Below, piece after piece: positions 1 to 5,267 of a stretch of DNA of 5,267 nt (positions are counted from its first letter, which is position 1; the number at the start of each line of letters is the position of its first letter). The notes beneath the pieces are model-generated. The model was not told the DNA's origin. It saw nothing but the letters and a program-made list of their open reading frames with translations, and ran no database searches. Source of the DNA: Candidatus Segetimicrobium genomatis (GTDB taxonomy: Bacteria; Sysuimicrobiota; Sysuimicrobiia; Sysuimicrobiales; Segetimicrobiaceae); the NCBI GenBank assembly GCA_005882445.1, contig VBAN01000209.1, positions 1 through 5,267 on the forward strand. The letters run 5' to 3'. Made by a program: the position numbers and the translations under genes.

Positions 1-447
1 CGCGACCTCGACCGGGGTCGACGGTGGCAGCTTCCGCGCGTTCTGCGCGGGCAGGACCACGAAATCGGTAAACGCCCCGTCGCGGTCCACGCCGATGATC
101 TGGAGCCGCTCGCAGATGTGCGGCTCACCCCGGCGGCAGGCCGGGCAGCGGCCGCAGTTGACATGCGATTCGCCGGACACGAAGTCGCCGGGCGCCACGC
201 CGTGCGCGTCCGGCCCGATCTCGGTCACGGTGCCGCAAAACTCGTGGCCGATGATCACCGGCGGATGGAGGCGGGACGCCGCCCAGGGATCCCATCTCCA
301 GATGTGGAGGTCGGTGCCGCAGATGCCGCCGGCCCGCACATGGACGAGGACCTGGCCGGGGCCGGGCTTGGGGATCGGCACCGAGCGGATCTCGAGGCCG
401 GGACCGGCTGCGGGCTTGACCAGCGCCCGCATCGTGCCGACGCGCAT
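1..447 (-). CDS. tdh: L-threonine 3-dehydrogenase, N-terminal part (cut by window edge)
   Basis: A zinc-dependent medium-chain dehydrogenase. The family oxidises L-threonine with NAD+ to 2-amino-3-ketobutyrate, which Kbl then splits to glycine and acetyl-CoA. The 149 visible residues cover the GroES-like catalytic domain; the Rossmann NAD domain lies outside the window. Seen: the catalytic zinc motif CGTDLHIW (Cys43), followed by WDPWA, which resembles the WDEW signature of threonine dehydrogenases; GHEF (His68, Glu69); the structural-zinc cysteines 98, 101, 104 and 112; and GVDRDGAFTDFVVLPAQNA, close to the matching E. coli Tdh stretch. The start is uncertain. ATG at 447 is used here. The in-frame ATG at 432 would put the catalytic Cys at position 38, exactly as in E. 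coli Tdh. Neither has a well-spaced ribosome binding site: AGAAGGA at 470-464 is 16 bases from the first. The gene follows the broken dipeptidase by 46 bases on the same strand. A related polyol or butanediol dehydrogenase is possible but fits less well. Confidence 0.88.
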   Translation of the reverse strand, partial: MRVGTMRALVKPAAGPGLEIRSVPIPKPGPGQVLVHVRAGGICGTDLHIWRWDPWAASRLHPPVIIGHEFCGTVTEIGPDAHGVAPGDFVSGESHVNCGRCPACRRGEPHICERLQIIGVDRDGAFTDFVVLPAQNARKLPPSTPVEVA

Positions 448-493
448 CTAGCCGGTCGCCATTCCTTCTACGCCCAAACCAAGCAACAGTTGA

Positions 494-1821
494 TTAACCC
501 TCTCCGAGCAGTTCCATGAACCGGATGACCGTCTCGATCCCGCGGTAGAAGTTCGGCAGGTGGAACTTCTCGTTCGGCGAGTGCAGGTTGTCGTCCGGCA
601 GGCCGAAGCCCATGAGCACGGGCGGCGCCTGGAGGACGTTCATGAACTCCGCCGCGACGGGCACGGTGCCGCCCTCGCGCATGAAGACCGGCGGCCGCCC
701 GAAGACCTCCTGGAGCGCCCGGGCCGCGTGCCGGAGGGCCGGAGCGTCGGGGGAGAGCGCGAGCGGAGCCCCCGAGCCGAGCTGCCGGACCTCGACGCGG
801 AACCCCGGCGGGGTGAGGCGCTGCACCTTCCGGGTGAAGGCGCGCAGCACAGCCTGCGGCCGCTGGTCGGTGACCAACCGCATGCTGATCTTCGCGGTCG
901 CCCGCGCGGGGATGACGGTCTTGGCCCCCGGGCCCGTATACCCGCCGGCGATTCCGTGGATCTCCAGCGTGGGTCGCGCCCAGCGGCGCTCGAGAATGCT
1001 GTACCCCTCTTCGCCCGGCGCGACCTCGACCCCCAGGTCCTCGAGGTACGCTTCGTCCCGGAACCCCAATTGGTTCCAGGAGCTCCGCTCCGCCTCGCCG
1101 GGCGGCTGCACCGGAGCATAGTACCGCGGGATGGTGACGCGGGACTTGCGGTCCTTGAGCCCCGCGATGATGCGCGCCAGTCCCTCGAGCGGGTTGGGGG
1201 CGGCTCCGCCGAAGATGCCCGAGTGCAGGTCGCGGTCGGCGCCGTGGACCTCCACCTCGGTGTACACCATTCCGCGCAGCGCGGTCACCAGCGCCGGCCG
1301 CTCGGGGGCGAAAAAGGACCCGTCGCAGATCAGCGAGAGGTCCGCCCGCAGCTGCTGCCGGTGCTTCTTGATGAAGGGAATCATCCGCGGGCTGCCGATC
1401 TCTTCCTCGCCCTCGATGAAGAACTTCACGTTGAGCGGCAGCCGGCCGGCGGCTTTCAGGAGCGACTCCACGGCGAAGACCTGGATCAGCAGCTGTCCTT
1501 TGTCGTCGGAGGCGCCGCGCCCGTAGAGATTGTCCCCGCGCTGCGCGGGCTCGAACGGGGGGGAGGTCCACAGGTCGAGCGGATCGGGAGGCTGGACGGG
1601 TGGGTCTCGCTCGGCATGATCCGGGCGGCAAGCCCGATCCCGCTGAGCCGGCGCACCGCCCACTCGGCCGCGCGCGTCAGGTCGCCGTGGTGCTCCGGCA
1701 GCGTGCTGATGCTCGGGACGCGGACGAACTCCCGAAGCGCGTCGAGGAACTGGTCTCGGTGTTCCTGCGCGTAGGCCCGCGGCTTACCTTTGCTCCACTC
1801 CTCGCTTCGATCGGCTTCCAT
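494..1821 (-). pseudogene. M20-family dipeptidase, disrupted by a frame-shifting internal deletion
   Basis: A zinc metallopeptidase of the M20 dipeptidase/carnosinase-like group, cytoplasmic in most relatives. It is broken. Codons 1-75 (1821-1597, ending in SETHP) lie in one frame. From about 1597 to the TAA at 494 the protein continues in another frame as VQPPDPLDLWTSPPFEPA and onward for 367 residues. Intact relatives have about 22 more residues between HP and VQP, ending in GHYD. That HxD motif gives one zinc ligand and a catalytic-site Asp, and both are missing here. The remaining site is intact: RGASDDKGQ (bridging Asp at about 1504), EGEEEIGS (catalytic and ligand Glu), ICDGSF (Asp ligand), DLHSG in the lid domain, and FHLPNF (terminal His ligand at about 562). 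The 75 + ~22 + 367 residues give a normal family length of about 464. ATG 1821 has GAGGGG five bases upstream, and the gene starts 18 bases after the kinase-like gene stops. The good preservation of both halves means the break is recent or a sequencing/assembly artefact. Confidence 0.88.
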
Positions 1822-1826
1822 CGGCA

Positions 1827-1832
1827 CCCCTC
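1827..1832 (-). promoter_or_regulatory. Ribosome binding site of the dipeptidase
   Basis: GAGGGG reads on the minus strand with five bases (TGCCG) before ATG at 1821. It favours that ATG over the in-frame GTG at 1827, which would overlap the site itself. Confidence 0.55.
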
Positions 1833-1839
1833 GCCCCGC

Positions 1840-3525
1840 TCAGGTGGAGACCACGCCGGTCAGCGCGCGGCGGTAATCGTCGATGGCCAGCCGGACGTCG
1901 CCCTGGCGGACGGCGATCGCATAGGCGATCAACCCCATCGTGGCGGCGACGGCCTCCTTGAGGCCGTGCACCCTGGGATCGGTCGCGAGGATGGTGTTCA
2001 AATCGTAGCACCGGCAGGCCTGGTACAAGACCCGGAACAACTCGATCTCTTCGGCCAGGGTCTCGGGCACCTCCGGGTGATGCCGCAGCGCGGGGTAGAG
2101 GACCTCGATGTTCCCCCCGACCTGGGCGGCCTCCGCCTCGAGCCGGTCGATGAACCTGCGTTCGGCCTCGTCGTCGACCGCCCGGTAGGCGTTGTAGGCC
2201 GTCTCCTTCTTGCCGTCCGGCGTTTCACCCCGCAGCAGGCGGCCGATGAACTTCTCGAGGGACAGGGACTCCAGCACCGTCCGGTCGCGCCGGTCCCGTT
2301 TCAGCAGAATGACGCTCCCCAGCTGCGTCGGCGCCATGGGATTCATCACCACCCGGTCGGGGGGAAGGATGTGCGTGATGTCGAGCATCGCCCGTCCGTT
2401 GTCGAACGCGACCAGCCGGGCAAGAATCGCCCGAACCTGCTCCCGGCTCATCCCCTGGAAGTAGTCGCCGGCCGGGCCCGGGTCGCGGCGGACATCGTCG
2501 GCCAGCGCGTCGAGCTCGGGTGCGTGATCATCGATGAATTTGCCGGAGACGTCCGGGACGTTCTCCAATCGAGACCGCAGCATCTCGTAGGCGGCCAGCG
2601 GGAAGCTGCTGACCAGATTGGTGCGGAGGTAGAAGATCTTTTCGCTCGTGTAGGCGTACGCCTGGACCGGCTGCGTCAGATCGAGCGCGCTCAAGGCGAC
2701 CGTCGTCTCGCGGTTCTCGAGGTCGAGCCCGCGCGCCTGTCCGGACTCGCCCCGGTGTTCCTCCAGCCAGCGGAACACCCGGTAGCCGCGGACGGGCTCC
2801 CCGTGGGCCGGCGCCACCTCGAACGGGGCGATGCGGCGCCCATCCCTCGCGGCGCAGGTGTAACGGACGTACACCCAGTCGTCGGAGTGAAACCGCGTGT
2901 TGGGATAGGTGGCCTGGAGGCCGTAGGACGACGTACTCTTGCCGGTCCCCGTCGGGGCGATGTACAGCACCCCCTGCCCGTCTTTCTCCACGCAGGCGCC
3001 GTGGATGCTGTGGATCCCCCACTCTTCGGCCAGGACGCGTCCGACGGCGCCGAGGACCCACGACTTGAGCTGCCCGTAGTACGAGGTGTTGAAGAAGACG
3101 ATCGTATTTGTCCCGCGGCTGTAGTAGGCGGCCTCCGGCTGCTCGGGGACTCCGCCCAGCGCGTAGACGGTCACCTGCGGCTGCCCCGGAGGCGCGTGGC
3201 CGGTGACCTGTTGCCACTCCTCGGGACTGTACCAGTTGAGCAGCCACTGCGCGTGCAGGTGAGGGGAGTTGGTGATCGCGCGGACTCGCACGCCGTGGAT
3301 GATCACGTCCTGGAGCGCCAGGGCCTCCTTGACGCCGCGGCGGGTGATGTATTCCACGGCCGACTGCACCAGTTCATCCCGCCGCCCCGGGACGCGGTCG
3401 ATGTTCTTGTCGTGGACGGCGGTGCGGGTCTTCGTCCGTGTGATGGTGTTGCTCGCACCGAGCGGGATGCCCGGCCACTCGGGGGCCTGTGAGTTAGGCG
3501 GAGGCGGAAACGTGAATTGCTCCAC
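1840..3525 (-). CDS. HprK/PEPCK-like P-loop kinase-domain protein, substrate unknown
   Basis: A 561-residue protein with a central nucleotide-binding domain of the HPr kinase/PEP carboxykinase superfamily. Seen: SIHGACVEKDGQGVLYIAP (173-191), matching the HprK-type strand and turn before the P-loop; Walker A APTGTGKST (190-198); and HSDDW (213-217), an acidic pair placed like the metal-binding Asp pair of this superfamily. Residues 1-40 are Pro/Thr-rich and probably disordered. Residues 50-170 form an unassigned N-terminal domain. The region from about 380 to 450 (ILPPDRVVMNP, SVILLKRD, then LSLEKFIGRLLRGETPDGKKET) loosely recalls the C-terminal part of the PEPCK fold. The last 100 residues look helical. 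No signal peptide or membrane segment is seen. At 561 residues it is much longer than classical HprK (about 310), and no ptsH lies nearby, so phosphorylation of HPr is not supported. It could act on a small molecule or another protein. The GTG start at 3525 has GGGAGGA nine bases upstream. It is first gene of the leftward operon and divergent from the two-component system. Confidence 0.75.
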   Translation of the reverse strand: MEQFTFPPPPNSQAPEWPGIPLGASNTITRTKTRTAVHDKNIDRVPGRRDELVQSAVEYITRRGVKEALALQDVIIHGVRVRAITNSPHLHAQWLLNWYSPEEWQQVTGHAPPGQPQVTVYALGGVPEQPEAAYYSRGTNTIVFFNTSYYGQLKSWVLGAVGRVLAEEWGIHSIHGACVEKDGQGVLYIAPTGTGKSTSSYGLQATYPNTRFHSDDWVYVRYTCAARDGRRIAPFEVAPAHGEPVRGYRVFRWLEEHRGESGQARGLDLENRETTVALSALDLTQPVQAYAYTSEKIFYLRTNLVSSFPLAAYEMLRSRLENVPDVSGKFIDDHAPELDALADDVRRDPGPAGDYFQGMSREQVRAILARLVAFDNGRAMLDITHILPPDRVVMNPMAPTQLGSVILLKRDRRDRTVLESLSLEKFIGRLLRGETPDGKKETAYNAYRAVDDEAERRFIDRLEAEAAQVGGNIEVLYPALRHHPEVPETLAEEIELFRVLYQACRCYDLNTILATDPRVHGLKEAVAATMGLIAYAIAVRQGDVRLAIDDYRRALTGVVST

Positions 3526-3534
3526 GAGGCGGCG

Positions 3535-3541
3535 TCCTCCC
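3535..3541 (-). promoter_or_regulatory. Ribosome binding site of the HprK-like gene
   Basis: GGGAGGA on the minus strand, nine bases before GTG at 3525. It decides the non-ATG start of this gene. Confidence 0.65.
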
Positions 3542-3592
3542 GCGAACGCGTCTATCCGAGGCGCCTGGGGCCATGCCAGGGCCGAAGCGGCG

Positions 3593-3631
3593 GCGTCGAG
3601 CGTACTCGCGTTTGCTCCCTGGCTTCGACGC
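3593..3631. repeat. Inverted repeat in the divergent intergenic region
   Basis: GCGTCGA at 3593-3599 is exactly repeated in inverse as TCGACGC at 3625-3631, with a 25-base spacer. It lies in the leader or promoter zone of the leftward HprK-like gene. In DNA this rich in G and C a seven-base match may be chance. It is recorded because the 228-base intergenic region otherwise holds only the repeat array and promoter elements near its right end, with no convincing -35/-10 pair for the leftward gene. Confidence 0.25.
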
Positions 3632-3660
3632 AGCGCGCGGACAGACCTCCCCCCACCGAT

Positions 3661-3704
3661 GTTACCGTTTCGTCACCGGCCTGTGACAGCCGCCCAACAG
3701 ACCA
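3661..3704 (+). promoter_or_regulatory. PHO-box-like operator: 11-base direct repeats
   Basis: Three consecutive 11-base units start at 3661 (GTTACCG...), 3672 (GTCACCG...) and 3683 (GTGACAG...). All fit GTNAC(C/A)G in their first seven positions. A fourth unit at 3694 (CCAACAG...) keeps only ACAG. PhoB and actinobacterial PhoP bind tandem direct repeats with this same 11-base period and a similar core (GTCA in enterobacteria, GTTCACC in Streptomyces), as dimers of OmpR-family regulators in head-to-tail order. The array ends 49 bases before the start codon of the OmpR/PhoB-type regulator, so autoregulation is the simplest reading. Its effect on the divergent gene starting at 3525 is open. The repeat is seen directly; the binding protein is inferred. 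Confidence 0.7.
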
Positions 3705-3716
3705 CCCCGAGGATGG

Positions 3717-3722
3717 TACTAT
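3717..3722 (+). promoter_or_regulatory. Candidate -10 box of the two-component operon
   Basis: TACTAT matches four of six bases of TATAAT and lies 12 bases after the end of the repeat array. No recognisable -35 box stands at the matching distance (CCAACA at 3694-3699), as expected if an activator bound to the repeats substitutes for -35 contacts. Transcription would begin near 3729, leaving a leader of about 25 bases. This is a weak match in isolation. Confidence 0.35.
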
Positions 3723-3739
3723 GAGGTGGACAGCGGGGC

Positions 3740-3746
3740 AGGAGGA
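3740..3746 (+). promoter_or_regulatory. Ribosome binding site of the response regulator
   Basis: AGGAGGA stands seven bases before ATG at 3754. This sets the start there, rather than at the in-frame ATG at 3721 or the further upstream extension of the same open frame, which has no homologous content. Confidence 0.8.
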
Positions 3747-3753
3747 CCGGGCC

Positions 3754-4482
3754 ATGATCACAACCGTACAGAAGACGGAGCCTCAGGCGGGCGGCCGCAT
3801 CTTGGTCGTGGACGACGAGCCGCACATCGTCGAGCTGGTGCGGTACAACCTGGTCCAGGAGGGATTCGAGGTGGGCGTCGCCCACGACGGGCACGAAGCC
3901 CTCGAGAAAGCGCGGACGGAGCCCCCGGACCTCGTGATCCTGGACCTGATGCTCCCCTACATCGACGGGCTGGAAGTGTGCCGCCAGATCCGCAAAGCCT
4001 CGTCGGTGCCCATCCTCATGCTCACCGCCAAGGACGGGGAGCAGGAGCGCGTGGTGGGATTGGAGCTGGGCGCGGATGACTACGTGACGAAGCCGTTCAG
4101 CCCCCGCGAGCTCGTGGCCCGCGTGCGCGCGATCCTGCGACGGACGGCCCGCGGGGCGGAGCGGGCCGGCGCGGATCCCCTCGCGATCGGCGGCCTCGCG
4201 CTCGACCCGACGACCCATGAGGTGCGGCTCTCCGGCCGCCCGGTCGACCTGACGACGAAGGAGTTCGACCTGCTCCACCTGCTGATGGGGCACCCGAACC
4301 GGGTCTTCACCCGAGACTTTCTGCTCGAGCACATCTGGGGCTACGACTACTTCGGCAGCACGCGAACGGTGGACATGCACATCAGCCGCCTCCGCGAGAA
4401 GATCGAAGACGACCCCAACCGTCCCACGTACATCGCCACGGTGCGGGGGGTTGGCTACAAGCTCAAGAAGGACCAGGGATGA
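3754..4482 (+). CDS. OmpR/PhoB-family DNA-binding response regulator
   Basis: A 242-residue transcription factor, the normal length for the family. Residues 14-130 form the receiver domain: acidic pair Asp20-Asp21, phosphoacceptor Asp64 (in VILDLMLP), Thr91 (LMLTAKD) and Lys113 (YVTKPF) are all present, so it should be phosphorylatable. Residues about 145-240 form the winged-helix domain, with LTTKEFDLL, the recognition helix RTVDMHISRLREKIE (about 204-218) and the wing IATVRGVGYKL. Such proteins dimerise on phosphorylation and bind tandem direct repeats. The overall sequence is typical of the PhoB/PhoP/WalR/MtrA subgroup. It is followed by its kinase with an ATGA overlap, so the two are translationally coupled. 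The PHO-box-like array just upstream supports autoregulation and a role in phosphate response, but orthology to PhoB rather than WalR cannot be settled from this sequence alone. Confidence 0.95.
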   Translation: MITTVQKTEPQAGGRILVVDDEPHIVELVRYNLVQEGFEVGVAHDGHEALEKARTEPPDLVILDLMLPYIDGLEVCRQIRKASSVPILMLTAKDGEQERVVGLELGADDYVTKPFSPRELVARVRAILRRTARGAERAGADPLAIGGLALDPTTHEVRLSGRPVDLTTKEFDLLHLLMGHPNRVFTRDFLLEHIWGYDYFGSTRTVDMHISRLREKIEDDPNRPTYIATVRGVGYKLKKDQG

Positions 4483-5267
4483 CCCGCAGCCTTCGCTGGA
4501 AGCTCACCGGGAGTTACCTGGTCCTCGTCCTCTTCTCCCTCGCGGTCGCCGCGGCCGTGCTCATCTCCCCGATCACGCACGTCTACCTCGACGCCTATCG
4601 GCGAAGCGTGCTGAACGAGGCGAAGTCCATCGCGCTGGTGCTCGGGGTGTATCAGGCCGAGGGCGCCAGCATCGACCGCCTCGACGATATCGCCAGCGGG
4701 TCCTCCTGGAGGGATGGCGTCTACGTGGGCGTCAAGGACGTCTGGGGACGGCCTCCGGCCACCGGCCGCTGGGCCGGGGTGGCCGCGGGGGCGGTCGCGC
4801 CCGAGATCGCCTCGGCGCTTGCGGGCACGCCCGCGACGGCGATCCGCCTCGATCCGGGCAGCCACGAAACGCGGATCTTCGCCGCCGCGCCGATGACCTC
4901 GCGCGGCGCCGTCACCGGCGTGGTGCAGGTCAGCATCCCCCGCCTGTGGGTGGATCAGGCGCTGGAGGAGGTCTGGAAGGCCCTCGGCGAGGCGCTCCTG
5001 GCCGGCGTGGCTGCCGCGCTGCTCCTGGGCACCTGGAGGGCGCGGGCGCTGGCCGCCCCCGTGCTCGAACTGGCGCGGGCCGCCAGGCGCATCTCCGCCG
5101 GCGACCTCGGCGCGCGCGCGTCGGTGCGCAGCGAGGACGAGATCGGCCAGCTCGCCGGCACGTTCAACGTCATGGCGGACCAGCTGCGCCAGAAGCTGGC
5201 GGCGGTGAGCGAGGAACGCAACAAGATCGAGGCGATCATCTCGAGCATGAGCGACGCGGTCGTCGCC
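4479..5267 (+). CDS. Sensor histidine kinase, PhoR/WalK-like, N-terminal part (cut by window edge)
   Basis: The first 263 residues of a membrane sensor kinase that should phosphorylate the regulator encoded just before it. Seen in order: a short basic cytoplasmic start (MTRSLRWK); a first membrane segment at about 10-32; an extracytoplasmic region at about 33-167, too short for a standard double-Cache domain and without an obvious ligand motif; a second membrane segment at about 168-186; a HAMP linker at about 187-238, with APVLELARAARRISAGDL and SEDEIGQLAGTFNVMADQL; a short helical stretch; and from about 248 ERNKIEAIISSMSDAVVA, the usual opening of a PAS domain in PhoR/WalK kinases. The HisKA and ATPase domains lie beyond the window. 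The start ATG at 4479 overlaps the regulator's TGA by four bases (ATGA). The frame is open to the last base. The architecture fits PhoR or WalK; the signal sensed is not visible. Confidence 0.92.
   Translation, partial: MTRSLRWKLTGSYLVLVLFSLAVAAAVLISPITHVYLDAYRRSVLNEAKSIALVLGVYQAEGASIDRLDDIASGSSWRDGVYVGVKDVWGRPPATGRWAGVAAGAVAPEIASALAGTPATAIRLDPGSHETRIFAAAPMTSRGAVTGVVQVSIPRLWVDQALEEVWKALGEALLAGVAAALLLGTWRARALAAPVLELARAARRISAGDLGARASVRSEDEIGQLAGTFNVMADQLRQKLAAVSEERNKIEAIISSMSDAVVA

Noticed and set aside
468..1631. A 387-codon minus-strand frame alternative to the dipeptidase.
   Set aside because: It gives an Arg/Ala/Pro-rich product without motifs; the frame ending at 494 holds all the M20 metal-site motifs.
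560..1774. A 404-codon plus-strand open frame opposite the dipeptidase.
   Set aside because: The minus strand carries unmistakable M20 motifs across the same span. The plus-strand protein has no recognisable domain.
1486..1821. The N-terminal dipeptidase fragment as a separate small gene.
   Set aside because: Residues 1-75 are the normal M20 N-terminus, and beyond position 1597 the frame reads nonsense until a stop at about 1486. It is one half of a disrupted gene.
1600..3492. A 630-codon open frame on the plus strand opposite the HprK-like gene and the start of the dipeptidase.
   Set aside because: Its translation is rich in Arg, Gly, Asp and Val and shows no family motif. It mirrors the codon structure of the genuine minus-strand genes, a usual shadow in high-GC DNA, and has no plausible ribosome binding site.
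3541..3550. CGCGAACGCG as a possible operator palindrome.
   Set aside because: Four-base CG-only arms are expected by chance in this composition.
3517..3753. N-terminal extension of the response regulator by up to 79 codons.
   Set aside because: The extension lacks similarity to anything, crosses the operator-like repeats, and the strong AGGAGGA before ATG 3754 gives a normal family length.
1..5267. Search for CRISPR arrays, tRNA or rRNA genes, insertion sequences, riboswitches and intrinsic terminators.
   Set aside because: No regularly spaced long repeats, cloverleaf, transposase frame or stem-loop followed by a T run was seen; gaps between the leftward genes are too short to hold such elements.

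Overview
The window is about two-thirds G+C and densely coded. Third codon positions are strongly G/C and start codons are ATG or GTG with purine-rich ribosome binding sites. It reads as a chromosomal piece of a high-GC, probably environmental bacterium. The sequence does not fix the phylum, and no rRNA, tRNA or marker gene helps. There is no transposon, CRISPR array or phage gene.

Layout. The left two-thirds (1-3525) is a leftward set of three genes. In transcription order they are a 561-residue protein with an HprK/PEP-carboxykinase-like P-loop kinase domain (3525-1840), an M20-family dipeptidase (1821-494), and the N-terminal 149 residues of L-threonine 3-dehydrogenase (447-1, cut by the window edge). 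Gaps of 18 and 46 bases suggest one operon, plausibly for peptide and amino-acid use. The dipeptidase is broken: its two halves lie in different frames. The join at about 1595-1599 lacks some 22 codons, and the lost part includes the HxD motif that supplies a zinc ligand and a catalytic-site Asp.

The right third (3754-5267) is a rightward two-component system: an OmpR/PhoB-type response regulator, then a membrane histidine kinase that overlaps it by ATGA and runs off the window. The kinase has two membrane segments, a periplasmic or extracytoplasmic sensor region, a HAMP domain and the start of a PAS domain, as in PhoR/WalK-type kinases.

The 228-base divergent region between the two units (3526-3753) holds the most striking non-coding signal. 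Three 11-base direct repeats fit GTNAC(C/A)G at 3661, 3672 and 3683, with a degenerate fourth at 3694. This is the architecture of PhoB/PhoP binding sites (PHO boxes), placed just upstream of the response regulator. It suggests an autoregulated, possibly phosphate-responsive system, and it could also affect the divergent kinase-like gene. No clearly new biological system is evident. The main points of interest are the lesion in the dipeptidase, the operator, and the poorly characterised HprK-like protein.
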